A stretch of 64,000 nt of DNA from assembly GCA_910589415.1 (NCBI GenBank), contig OU342634.1, positions 19,093,144-19,157,143 of the forward strand. The letters run 5' to 3'. Each line of letters opens with the position of its first letter. Position 1 is the first letter of the stretch. This document shows, one piece after another, positions 49,401-59,489 of this stretch. Origin of the DNA: Malachius bipustulatus. Its lineage: Eukaryota > Arthropoda > Insecta > Coleoptera > Melyridae. The notes under the pieces are model-generated. The model did not search any database, was not told the origin of the DNA, and saw only the letters and a program-made list of their open reading frames with translations. The translations under genes and the position numbers were made by a program.

Positions 49401-52400
49401 TAATATATTTTAAAATTTTCTTAGAAAATCGAATACAGGTGGTTTTCACAATTGGAATTTGAATTGAGTAGTTTATGAATTATAACTTATAACGGGTATA
49501 GAACAAGAAGGATCGACAATGAAATTTTCTTATTTCAGTTCGATTTTTTGGATATAATGACCCTGCTTTATTAAACATGTTAAAGTTCATTAAAGTTCTC
49601 TAAGCATTTACAATAATTATTAATCATAAGTAGGTATAGTAATTGTTGATAATATACAGGTAATGTAGACAAAATTGGAAATATATAACCTACTCTCTTG
49701 GCAAAATTTAATGTCATAATATTGGGATTATTGGATCTGCAATAAACTGTGCTATCCGTTACATTAGACTGTATAAGGCAAGGATCGGTGAGTTGATAGA
49801 TTGGTACCAAAACGTGCATAGCTAATTTTGATATGCCAATTCCTAATAATGAAATTATATTTGCATCAGAACATGTCCCTACAACCGTTGGTAGATACGA
49901 AATTGCAGTACTATTAATGTAATCCCAGTTCCTAATAATGAAATTATATTTGCGTCAGAACATGTCTCTACAACCGTTGGTAATGAACGAAATTGCAATC
50001 GCACACCCTCATGAGTGATTTGTTTTCAATCAAAATAAATTACATCTCGGATCATTTATCAGCTACGAGTGTTATAATCTAGCTATTTAGAAGATGGAGA
50101 TTCCACTCTGAAAAATGATACTAAAATTATTATTATCCTCCATCGGCGTTAAAAAACGACACGTACCTCGATCAGTTGGTCAATATCGCACGAAATCTGT
50201 TTTGAGGCAAGGAAACCGCATGCAAATTCAAACTTTGGTAAATAATATTGGATTCTCTAAAATTGTTTTAAAAAGAAACGGTAAAGAAAAATTTGTTAAC
50301 ATTGAAGAGCTGCTGTCTCAACATGTCTAATTTTCGTTGTGCTAATCTAACGTCTCTCCCTTTTTTATGGAAAATGATATTACTTTATATTATCTTTTCC
50401 AGAAAGCTTCATAATTCCTTTAGAGTTCTTTCATCAGCACTTAGGTTCTCTGCAGCTGCTATTGCATGTAAGTAAAATCTCTTACCGACAGGTAGAAGCG
50501 TTCATGCATATTTTAAAAAGACAGATATAATTCCTATATGGAGTTATAGAGAGGCAGATAATTAGTTTTACTATAGGATGCAAAGTGCATATGCCCGGGA
50601 GCTGATTTATTAGAATTATTGAAATTAAATTTCACCAGTGTCTATCATATAAAAGGTATTTGAAGGAGTAGCTAGGTATCAAGAAGTTCATAATTCCTTT
50701 ATTGGAGGCAAAGTGCTTGCATAGAAGCGATTTTATACGAAGTATGAGTAAGCTACCAGTAGCATATTACCAGGTAAATTGTACCTATTTATCATGTCGT
50801 AACACTATTAGTGAATTTCTTCTGGGAATAATTATTTGATTATAGACTTATCTGCGTCTAAAAACAAATCTTTATTAACACAATTTAAATTTAAAACAAT
50901 ATAAAAACTTATACTTAAGAACAAGTCGGTTTTTATAATCAATTATTACTCTCTTTGACTGACGCTTATAAAAACAATTATTTTGTCATAACGACAAATA
51001 AAAAGGTCATTTTAAAAGGTCATAAATAAAAATAAATAAAAAAATAAAAAATAAATAAAAAAAACTTATGACGACTTATTAAGCAAAACTGCAAACTATA
51101 AAAAAAGAGAACTTCCAATTATTAGAGCTTTTTGGATTATGAATTATGAAGGTTATAATACCCGGCTCTTGTCCAATCACAGCTGCTAGTACTTCATAAT
51201 ACCCGCGCTCATGAAACAATCAAAAGCTGTAAATTTGATACACAGAGCAAAGCTGTGAATAGAAACGATAACTGACATTTCTCAGAATCCACGCGTGCGC
51301 CGTCGGTACTCGGTTACTGGAAGCTGTTCCAAGCAGTAAAATAAAAAAAATATATTGATTAAAATTTGTTTTTTTTTATACAGGGTGTTGATTTTCAAAG
51401 CGGGCCATAGGGGATTAGCATTGCGAAAGTGGTTTTTGAGGATTCCTGCTCGCCGTTTAAACTGACAGAAATGGTTCTGGTATAAAAATGAAGCTAAAAT
51501 TATTGCGCATAACGCATGAGACCAGAAATTAATTTAATTTTACGTTGTTTTCTAAAATTCTTCAGTAAAAATTCAAGTAATTGTTAATGTTTAATCACAA
51601 AATAGCATGCCTTGCCTAAATAATAATGACGTTTCTACGTTTTGACAATCCAATAATAAAACTTTATAAGTAAGTAGGTAATAATAAAGTCTGGTTCTAT
51701 TTAAAAATGGGTTATACAAACCAAAAAAGAGTCTTTATGGTGAAAGCCTACTACAGTGTAGCCAGTTACAGGAGGGTTCGCGATTTATTTGCCGTGAATT
51801 TTTTTAATAGACCAATGTTTTATTATTGGATTGTCAAAACGTAGAAACGTCATTATTATTTAGACAAGGCATGCTATTTTGTGATTAAACATTAACAATT
51901 ACTTGAATTTTTACTGAAGAATTTTAGAAAACAACGTGAAATTAAATTAATTTCTGATATCAAGCGTTATGCGCAATAATTTTAGCTTCATTTTGATACC
52001 AAAACCATTTCTGTCAGTTTAAACGGCGAGCAGGAATCCTCAAAAACCACTTTCGCAATGCTAATCCCGTATGGCCCGCTTTGAAAATCAACACCCTGTA
52101 TAATAATATGTATAAAAGAGTAGAAAAAGCATAGTATTACATTCGCGATTATGGCCATTATTCGCTTGATTATGACAATGACTTCATAATATCACTCATA
52201 TATACAGTGTGGAAAAGCCAAATGGAATAAATTCGATAATAAATCAAGATGGTTGCGAAAAAACGCTCGGACACGTCGATTAGTATTTTTAGTTGCGCAT
52301 TTTTTTCAATGAAAACTTTTTATACAGGGTGTGTCGTGTAACAGTGCTCAATACCAACTTTCTTCTTTCAAACCAAACACCCTGTATATTATTACATTTT

Positions 52401-55400
52401 CAGATTGCCTGAAAAAATGTAATAATAATGCTGTTTATAATTCAAATTTGTAACGAGTGATTTTTGAGTTATAAACAAATGAAAATCGCATTTTTTAATT
52501 TTCAAAACAGTGTGTACACCGATAACGGCTCAAGATGTCGGAAAACGGCTTACATGTCCCTATATTAACTTTTCATTTAGAGCCCTATTAGGTAGTTTAA
52601 ATTTTTATACAGGGTCATGAAAATTACCAGATTTTTAATCACCCTGTATAAAAATTTCATCCACACAGTAGGATACTACATGAAAAATTAGGATAGGGAC
52701 ATGTAAGCCGTTTTCCGACATCTTGAGCCGTTATCGGTGTACACTGTTTTGAAAATTAAAAATTGCAATTTTCATTTGTTTATAACTCAAAAATCACTCG
52801 TTACAAATTTGAATTATAAACAGCATTATTATTACATTTTTTCAGGCAATCTGAAAATGTAATAATATACAGGGTGTTTGATTTGAAAGAAGAAAGTTGG
52901 TATTGAGCACTGTTACACGACACACCCTGTATAAAAAGTTTTCATTGAAAAAAATGCGCAACTAAAAATACTAATCGACGTGTCCGAGCGTTTTTTCGCA
53001 ACCATCTTCATTGATTTATTATCGAATTTATTCCATTTGGCTTTTCCACACTGTATATAACAATATACTATAATTAATTAGATATCTTTAAATTTAAAGG
53101 CTGCAAAAGATAATTTAAGTAGGCCTTCAGCACATTGCTGAAGGAATTGAACTGAAATTTTTACAGTGGATAACTATTTATACTAATATAGCTTTAAACC
53201 TTCGAAAATTTCAAGAAGCTAATAAGAAAAATGGCGGAGATATTCGTTTTTTATACATGATGTTTATTTCTCTAAAATTTCAAATTTTCGGTTTTCAAAA
53301 CGGCCCTGTAACTTTTCTTTAAATTTATTAAAGGTAGTGTAAAAATATAATTTTTAGGTAAAGTTAGCCACTGCGGCGCGCATAGGAAAAGGGATAAAAT
53401 TGTTAAATTTTGACAAATATTTTTGTTTTGTTAAATTTTAAAATTCATTTTACGACACGTTTTCAAACGAAATGAGATGAAATTTTCACAGTAAACCACT
53501 ACGCTAATAATTATATATGACCTGACTGTGGAAAATTTCAGAGTCGATTTAAAAAGCGGTGAAAATATTCACAGCTGGCAGCCTTAGTTTTACATTTTTG
53601 GAAACAGATTGGAAACGAGGCTTCATCTTGAAAATACGTATTCCCTCTTTTAAATTTAAAATGTGATTTTATACATGACGTTTTATTTTGGCTGTCCAGT
53701 TACCAAACACCGTGAAGTATTTAAACGAAATTTTAATTTCACATAAATCAATTAAAATTAAAATCAATAAAGCAATAAAAAAGGGGATAATTACTCATTA
53801 CTGTTGGTTTTGGAAAAAATCAAATAAATAAAAGATTCAGGGAACTCCCACAGCCATGTTGTAAAATAATTAGTGCAATTTATGAGAATGTTTTGTTTGC
53901 ATGTGACAGATAGTCCAGGCGGTAAAATAAAAAAATTATCAAAAGTTAATAAAAAATCTTATCTTAGAAAAAATCTTATCATAGAAAAAAAAATTTAGAA
54001 AAAAAACATTTTCGTTCAACAATTTTTAGTGAAGAGGTTATAGAACATAAATACACAAAAATCAGTTCTGGGGGTACAACGCGTCCCTACCAAAAAACCA
54101 CCGTCATTTAATATTCTTTTGTAATTTTATGCATTATAGTCAAATTCATGATCGATACCCCCCATAAGAAAATCCTGGCTACGCTACTGATTTTATGTCT
54201 CATTCAAAGACCATTTTGATTTTTCTTCTTAGGTTGTTTTGTTTTCTAATAATTTAATTTTTTCTAGAGACTGCGCGGCAAAAATTTAAAAGAAACAAAA
54301 AATCGCGCGCTCAAAAATACAAAATTTTCAATTTCTTAAATATTGGATAACCGAAAACTAATTAGTCATATACCTATGAGAAAAAACTACAAGATACCTT
54401 TTCTTAGGAAATCATTCAAGTTTCTTTTTTCTAATAAGTATTTTTTTGATATATTCTAATAGATAACCAGTTATTATAAGCATAAAAGCTTTTTTCACCA
54501 AAGAAGTGTTTTTTAGAAGTGAGGGGGGGACGCGCTGCATCCCAATAATAACTGATTTTTGTGGATTTATGTTCTATAAGCCTTCAATAATAATTATTAT
54601 CGAACGAAAATCTTAGATAAGATTTTTTATGAACTTTTGGTACATTTTTTACTTTACCGACTGGAATAAGACTTAAAGTTCTTGTTTTTTTTTTAATAGG
54701 ACCTGTACCTATAATTCAATAATTATTAAAGTTTACTATTTCGCATAGGAGCAGGTAAGTAACAATATTTATTGAAAGATTTGCTCAATTTATGAAATTG
54801 AATATTTCAACAAAATAATATTTTATTTAAATTTTCCTGCAATAAACTTTCCGCTCAGATCAAATTCACAAGAGATTCCTTATCAAACTTTACTTCAACT
54901 TTTTAAATATTTTCCTGGAACTTTTATTTCTATTATAGATCCCAACGATCGGAAGCTTTTATTTCAGGAAATTGTGGTAACATGCCAAAAAGGACATTGA
55001 ATAAAAATCTATCTCTTATTTATTTTCATCTCTATAACTATAGCATTTATAGTTTCAATAGAGAATAATTATAAATGGGCCAAAAATTTATCCTCAAACA
55101 AAAAAGACGTTCTCTATTGCTGTGAAATGTAAATATTTTTTCAATTTTTCTCTTCCGATTCCGAGAACTTAGAGAAAACAATCCAAGCAGTTCTAAACAT
55201 AATTTATCATATAAACGTATTGCGCAGTGAAACGTTTTATCGCATCGAACATCTTTCCCTTACATTTTAACTTATATTGCTGGCAAATTTTTTTCAGGAA
55301 CAAGTTCATGTAGCTTTATATTGGCCAATTACTAATGAATATTTATGTGATTCGTGCTGTGCAAACTTGAGGGTAAGACACGACTTTCCACTCCAACCTA

Positions 55401-58400
55401 GAGTCCGCAACAGTCGTTCACGTAAATTCTTTTCCTGTGCTTGTTGCTAAAAACAAACAATTTTATTTCGCCAGAAAAGCGAAATAAAAAGATTTTAAGC
55501 ATGGGGAGATATTGGCCCCTATGCATATCAATTAATAATCTAATACCTACTTTAAATTTGAAACTAATTAAGTACATATTATAGTTGCTTCATTTAAGTG
55601 CTTAAATTTTTTATGTATTTTTTGATAATATAAAAGCAGCTCTTTAATAATTATTATGGTTATAGACATAAAAAGAAAACTTTGTACCTCTCTTCTGCCT
55701 CTCTATATACTTATGACACAAACTGGCATGAAACATATAGAATGTATGTCATTCGGTTGTAAATTCCTCAGATAGCTAATAAACTTTTACACTTCACATT
55801 TCACAGCTCCTGTCGATTATTAAAATAATTCTTGAAAGAAAGTTGTAAATAAGAAACTTTCACAAAGCCATCCGACATGTTCACCATTTGTTAACGAAGG
55901 TAAATTCCCCTAATCTAATTCCGCCAGTGTTCCAAGGATGAAGTATGAATATATTAGAACTCATTTGTTGGGCCTCTTAAACCTTTAACCATGAAAATTA
56001 AATTTGCTTGTCGAGTTAGTAGCTCAAGATCAAGCAGTCGAGCCTTTTCAAGACTGAAAGCGGCAATCCTCAACGACATCGCGTTATCCTTCAGCCCTAC
56101 AAAACAATGGCAGCATCAGCAAAAATCAAGAACCCAGTCGCAAACTCTCCATATTGTATTTTACTCCTCACTATGAAAGAAACCGCGGTATGTAGGCTAG
56201 GCACCTATCCTGCTAGAATCGAAACTCATCTCCAAGATAACAAGATACATTATGGATATACCCATATATGTTTATTATTTGTTTGTTCATGATTTGTGCT
56301 TTAGAGTAGGAGTAGGACTTACCTACTTGGTTTGCTCAGAATTTCTCATCTGTGGTTCTTTATATTGTTTTTCTGTAATATTTAAAAAGTTATCTTAAAA
56401 ATAACTTCTGTTTGTTAAAGACGGTAATATTTTCAATCCATCATGAGCACAGAAGAGCAAAAGAAATCAAGCGCATTATTTATTCCATGATATAAGTACA
56501 GGATGTCTTGCTAAGGCTGGCCACCGGCTATATCTCGGAAACTAATGGGCCTATAACCTCAAAATAAAAAATTTCCAGACATAAGTGATCACGAGAAATT
56601 CAATGAAAATATTTTCAAGATGGTCGCACTTCCGGAAATACCGGAAGTTGATACCTACTTCGTTATTTTAACGGAAACACCCTGTAAAATATTTTATTTT
56701 TTAAATGTCTGAAGAAATCGAATACAGGTGGTTTTCACCATTGGAATTTAGATTGAGCGGTTTATGAGTTATAAACAAGTGAAGATCGAAAATTTTCAAC
56801 TTCAAAGCAGTGTAGAACGGCTCAAAATATCTAAAAACGGTTTACATGTCCCTATCCTAACTTTTCATGTTTTATCCCACTATGTGGAGTAAATTTTAAT
56901 ACAGGGTGATGAAAATTATCCGATTTTTCATCACCCACAATTAAAACTTAAACCACATAGTAGGATACAATGTGGAAAGTTAAGATAGGGACATGTAAAC
57001 CGTTTTTAGATATCTTGAGCCGTTCTAGTTCTACACTGATTTGAAGTTGAAAATTTTCGATCTTCACTTGTTTATAACTCATAAACCGCTCAATCTAAAT
57101 TCCAATGGTGAAAACCACCTGTATTCGATTTCTTCAGACATTTAAAAAATAAAATATTTTACAGGGTGTTTCCGTTAAAATAACGAAGTAGGTGTCAACT
57201 TCCGGTATTTCCGGAAGTACGACCATCTTGAAAATATTTTCATTAAATTTCTCGTGATTACTTATGTCTGGAAATTTTTTATTTTGAGGTTCTAGGCCCA
57301 TTAGTTTCCGAGATATAGCCGGTGGCCAGCCTTAAGCAGACACCCTGTACAAATCTTATTCTTTAATTTCAAGAGCATAATATACCTATTACTCTCTTTA
57401 ATTAATTTATTTTTATGCAAACATGAAAAATTTCAGGAAGCAAACAATTCAAATGGTGGAGATACTAAAAAAATTATCATAATAATTATAGTTCTTCAAA
57501 ATTAAAAGTTTTAGATTTTAAAAACGCCCCTTTAGCTTTAACTTCCAAATTTTAGGCACACACTTTTAAACCCTTGTTAAACCTATGGGGTACTATGGAT
57601 TTACAGCTTTCTAAAAATTGCATTTGAGAAATATCGGTCAAGTCGTTTCAAAATGGTGGTCATATATTTTTTTGCAGAAACCTCTATTTTTTTAACACCT
57701 GTAGGTATATGCAAGACTAAATAATATATTTTTTTCAATTCCAAGTTAGGTACAGAATAGTGCAAAAAATTTGCGTTTTAGTCATTAGTTTTCCAGTGGC
57801 GCAGGTAGAAAAGGGCAAGTTTTAGGACACGTTTTCAAAAAGTTTTGATTGTTCTACAAACGCTCTAAGCAATTTTGTTAAATTAAAAATATTATGAGGG
57901 CTTATGCTCAGATTTTGATGAAGTTTTAATATTCTTTAAAAATTTCTAAATGAGGATAAAAATTATAGTGATTTAAATATGCACAGTGACGACCATCTTG
58001 GGGTACACTTTATACGTTTTAAAACTTTAAACTTTAAACTTTTAAACTTTAAAACACTCTAAAAAATTATGATCATTTTAAATAAATGTGTCTGCAAAAA
58101 ATATGTCCAGTATGTTTCGAATAACACTATTTTCTTTTTATAACTATCTAGTAGGTAGACAAAGCAAGATTCATATGATTATTATAAAGTCAAAAATGTT
58201 TATTTTCTATTTTTTATATCCTAGTAACTTTAATTTCTTTTAACTATAGGCTCGCTTTTAATATAATTTTTTTTTTTAAATAACAACATGTATTTAAAGA
58301 TTTGCAAAAATCAGAAGTTTCATTTTGTATACCCAACTAGGTGCTTACCTACTTAAAATTTTCTTTTAAATATATGCGAGGATATGGTGCAAATAAATTG

Positions 58401-59489
58401 TGAATTTCTTATAAATAATAAATTATGGATAAATGTTTGTCTTCTTATTAGTCTTCTTATTTATTCGTGCTCCGGGAGGTACGTTAAAAAGGGGATCCCG
58501 GCTGCTTCACAGCAGTCGTTAAGTTACGTCAGAGGCCCTTGAGGCTACTTGAAAACTTCTGACACTTGGGCTTTACCACAGCCATAAGATATTTATTTAT
58601 TTATTTAGTCTTCTTATTTTCATAATTTATTATTGATAATTTTTATTGAACCTTCTTAATTGTTGAATTTTTGTCATCTTATTTATAAGGGTTTAGGTTC
58701 ATGGATAAAAGAATTATTTTTTAAAAGATTTTTATAAAAAATGAAACGTTTCGCAGCCGATTGTTTTTTTTTTTTTATAAAAATCTTTAAAAAATTCATA
58801 CATACTTTTATTCAAGAACCTAAACCCTAATAAATAAGATGACAAAAATTCAACCATTAAGAAGATTCAGTAAAAATTATGAAATAATAAATTATGAAAA
58901 TATTGTAACATAAAAAACATTGTAAAAATAAAAAATAAGTTGTTATAAAAAAATATTTTTCTAAAATATAGTGAAACCTATAATAATTTAAAAAAAAACA
59001 AAACCACCCGAAAATGACAAAATTAAACTCAAGAAACTTTCTTGTGGAACATTTTTCATAAAATATATACCTACAGAAATTTTGTTACACGCACTACAAA
59101 AATATGTATAGCAATATGTGCAATATGCACAGCCTATACAATATGTGAAATGTGAGAAAAAGAAAATTACAATAAACATATTAACATAAGAAAAACACGA
59201 AAACATATTAATAATTATTCATATAAATACCTATAACTCATAGTAAGTATAGATAATAATGCTCGAAATATTTTCAATACCTAATAATATTCTCAAACAT
59301 CTGCTGTCTCTAAAAATCAAGCCAATAAAGCTGAGAATTGAATCAAGGGGTTAGAAATTACTACTAAAAACGAAAATAAGTTCAAGTAAAAAAGATGAAC
59401 ATGCAGTTACATGTAATTCTACTATAATAGAGCTAATAGAGCATTCAAACTTACAGGAAACTGAACACAAGTAATGTCGAATTCTTCAT
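37449..59489 (-). CDS. Cys-loop GABA receptor alpha-like subunit (insect CG8916/GRD group)
   Basis: Eleven coding exons join in phase: 59455-59489, 46949-47196, 41747-41814, 39366-39586, 39175-39257, 38968-39105, 38467-38686, 38192-38285, 37971-38126, 37709-37919 and 37449-37615; 1641 nt, 546 aa. Residues 1-20 are a signal peptide. The ligand-binding domain has M-D-C-Y-F-R-Q, W-R-P-D-T-Y-F and the Cys-loop C198-P-M...C212 (13 residues between). TM1 starts near Y282, TM2 near G314, TM3 spans 343-366, a loop of about 140 residues follows, and TM4 is 514-533. The motif before TM2 is S310-D-R rather than P-A-R. ATG 59489 is preceded by an in-frame TGA seven codons upstream and has AAA-ATG context. 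Pentameric GABA-gated channel subunits act in neuronal membranes. Separating CG8916 from GRD needs a tree; I favour CG8916. Confidence 0.9.
41078..41325 (+). pseudogene. Cys-rich (CXC-like) transposon-protein relic
   Basis: In one plus-strand frame the residues [19 protein letters not shown] appear (from about 41144), then an acidic tail including a D-run at about 41287-41310 in another frame. The spacing C-x5-C-x3-C-x-C-x6 resembles the Cys-rich C-terminal module that many insect transposon-related proteins carry (C-G-C-K-K-G-C-G-x-A-C-S-C-R-K). Later cysteines are lost and the frame stops at about 41270, so it is dead. It lies antisense in receptor intron 3. Assignment is from memory of the motif only. 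Confidence 0.4.
42253..42912 (-). mobile_element. 5'-truncated LINE inserted in a foldback element
   Basis: Minus-strand retrotransposon end: coding part to 42390, short AT-rich 3' UTR, AATAAA about 25 nt before a (TTA)n tail at about 42256-42282. Interrupted host sequence on both sides fixes the insertion. A possible short target duplication CATAAA lies at 42243-42249 and near 42912. Confidence 0.7.
42390..42905 (-). pseudogene. Reverse transcriptase C-terminal fragment (non-LTR)
   Basis: The frame is open from about 42905 to the stop at 42390. Motifs include [28 protein letters not shown] and P-S-L-F-I-Y-E-C-L, which match LINE reverse transcriptase C-termini, and the closing L-P-N-N-Y-K and C-Y-Y-S-L-N-E-Y-L. 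The catalytic part is absent by 5' truncation, so the copy is not functional although the remaining frame is intact. It lies in receptor intron 2. Confidence 0.75.
43280..43690. mobile_element. Single arm of the 48360-49395 foldback family
   Basis: The words ACACCGAATGACAT, ATATAGCGGCCATAAGAG, ACTCTGGGATC, AGATATGG and GGATATTTCAG occur in the same order as in 48980-49300. No opposite arm is present. It ends near a GGACATCTGTAT word. Confidence 0.5.
43740..44100. repeat. Diverged relative of 29625-30000
   Basis: Collinear short matches over about 350 bp (CCTTTGATGT, GTTGAGGTT, GATGCAAAG, GGTTT, AAATTTCATT, GACATTTCTG) indicate an old duplication or dispersed repeat. No coding potential was seen. 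Confidence 0.5.
44101..45336. other. Receptor intron 2, no recognised feature
   Basis: AT-rich intron DNA with no open frame of note and no inverted repeat that I can support. Confidence 0.4.
45337..46000 (+). pseudogene. Mariner-type transposase fossil
   Basis: Read across frames, the plus strand shows mariner transposase signatures in order: V-N-K-R-T-L near the start, [17 protein letters not shown] (N-terminal helix-turn-helix region), G-R-P-S-D-F, then [13 protein letters not shown] in place of the catalytic V-T-G-D-E-K-W block, and a V-V-W near the W-W-D position. At least three frameshifts and several stops break it, the second half of the enzyme is missing, and no inverted termini were found. 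It is old and inactive. Confidence 0.65.
46001..46948. other. End of receptor intron 2
   Basis: A minus-strand open frame of 69 codons (46115-46324) is rich in charged residues but matches nothing I recognise. The rest is AT-rich intron sequence. Confidence 0.35.
48360..49395. mobile_element. Foldback element (~1 kb) in receptor intron 1
   Basis: GAGTCAAATTCGAGCTACA on the left pairs with AGCTCGAATTTGACTC on the right. Further pairs are ACGGACTCGGTTAAATTGG with CCAATTTAACCAAGTCCGT, GTCGTCAAAAGCTAT with AATAGCTTTTGACGAC, and GGCCGCCATATTG with CAATATGGCGGCC. The arms are each about 370 bp with moderate divergence; the centre is a run of A/T tracts. A related single arm is at 43280-43690. Confidence 0.7.
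50115..50330 (+). CDS. Unrecognised 71-codon open frame
   Basis: The frame from ATG 50115 to TAA at 50330 has a less AT-biased make-up than its surroundings and a basic first half (R-R/K-K rich), ending [13 protein letters not shown] do not recognise it. It may be part of a dead transposon protein or a chance frame. It is antisense to the receptor gene within its first intron, and no promoter or splice partner was seen. Confidence 0.2.
   Translation: MILKLLLSSIGVKKRHVPRSVGQYRTKSVLRQGNRMQIQTLVNNIGFSKIVLKRNGKEKFVNIEELLSQHV
51269..51330 (+). mobile_element. LTR 5'-end fragment related to 20591
   Basis: TGACATTTCTCAGAATCCACGCGTGCGCC matches the left end of the LTR-like segment at 20591 (TGACATTTCGAGAATCCACG...GTGCGCC). 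The similarity fades after about 40 bp. Confidence 0.4.
51381..52098. mobile_element. Foldback transposon (718 bp) retaining a transposase-like HTH start
   Basis: CAGGGTGTTGATTTTCAAAG at the left end and CTTTGAAAATCAACACCCTG at the right end are perfect complements, with TA on both sides (51379-51380, 52099-52100). Arms of about 275 bp pair almost throughout. The unique centre (about 51660-51810) contains the frame 51707-51844 described separately. Confidence 0.85.
51707..51844 (+). pseudogene. N-terminal helix-turn-helix fragment of a transposase
   Basis: From an ATG at 51707 the frame reads [16 protein letters not shown] and then S-Y-R-R-V-R-D-L-F, 45 codons in all. This is the pattern of the N-terminal helix-turn-helix (DUF4817-like) of insect Tc1/mariner-related transposases: Y-T-x-E-Q-K-V-F-M-V-E-x-Y-F followed by S-Y-x-x-x-x-x-x-F. 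After residue 33 the frame runs into the right arm of the palindrome and stops, so the catalytic domain is absent. It suggests which autonomous element gave rise to this foldback. Confidence 0.55.
52205..53053. mobile_element. Modular foldback element (849 bp), TA-flanked
   Basis: From CAGTGTGGAAAAGCCAAATG to its complement ending at 53053, the arms pair nearly base for base for about 410 bp. Within each arm lies a small unit between TACAGGGTG and CACCCTGTA (52323-52390 and its mirror), and the centre has TTTTTATACAGGGTCATGAAA facing ATCACCCTGTATAAAAA. TA flanks both ends. The core (GTTATAAACAAATGAAAATCG, ACATGTCCCTAT) is shared with 56499-57347, whereas the outer arms differ. Confidence 0.85.
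53054..53914. other. Receptor intron 1, repeat-like but unassigned
   Basis: The text resembles further decayed arms of the foldback families (words such as AAAACGGCCCTGTAACTTTTC and ATTTCAAATTTTCGG) and is loosely related to 57430-57560, but no pairing arms could be fixed. No gene. Confidence 0.35.
53915..54664. mobile_element. Foldback element (750 bp) with CCAGTCGGTAAAGTA ends
   Basis: CCAGGCGGTAAAATAAAAAA at the left end pairs with TTTTTTACTTTACCGACTGG at the right end, and the arms continue through AAAAAATCTTATCT and GTTATAGAACATAAAT (mirrored as ATTTATGTTCTATAAG) for about 130-160 bp. The left arm contains a local duplication of AAATCTTATC. A LINE-split copy is at 42150-43070 and a lone end at about 28855. 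Confidence 0.7.
54665..56498. other. Receptor intron 1, no recognised feature
   Basis: AT-rich intron DNA. Two overlapping open frames at 55991-56292 lack motifs. Nothing else is supported. Confidence 0.4.
56499..57347. mobile_element. Modular foldback element (849 bp), TA-flanked
   Basis: Starts CAGGATGTCTTGCTAAGGCT and ends with its near complement CACCCTG at 57347, with TA on both sides (56497-56498, 57348-57349). Arms of about 405 bp pair nearly throughout, including AGATATAGCCGGTGGCC and ACTTCCGGTATTTCCGGAAGT. It has exactly the same length as 52205-53053 and shares its inner core (TTATAAACAAGTGAAGATCG, TACATGTCCCTAT, ACAGGGTGATGAAAATTA), but its outer arms are unrelated. Confidence 0.85.
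57348..58469. other. Receptor intron 1, AT-rich DNA
   Basis: No gene or defined repeat apart from a low-complexity AAACTTTAAACTTT run at about 58020-58055. Confidence 0.4.
58470..58608 (+). mobile_element. RTE-like LINE/SINE 3' tail
   Basis: The segment GGGGATCCCGGCTGC, CAGCAGTCGTTAAG, GTCAGAGGCCCTTGAGGC, CTTCTGACACTTGGG followed by a (TATT)n tail resembles the conserved 3' ends of insect RTE-type LINEs and the SINEs that borrow them, with its internal hairpin (GTCAGAGG...CTTCTGAC). It stands out by higher GC. Assignment is from memory of that motif. Confidence 0.5.
58616..58902. mobile_element. MITE (~287 bp) with ~120-bp arms
   Basis: The left arm runs through ATTTTTGTCATCTTATTTAT and AGGGTTTAGGTTC; the right arm has GAACCTAAACCCT and ATAAATAAGATGACAAAAAT. 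The stem is about 120 bp with a loop around 58740-58780. It lies directly next to the RTE-like tail. Confidence 0.65.

Noticed and set aside
58988..59206. Minus-strand Cys/Phe/Tyr-rich frame of 72 codons near the receptor first exon
   Set aside because: Composition reflects AT-rich repeats; no splice sites in phase link it to the receptor, and the signal peptide exon at 59455-59489 already fits exactly.
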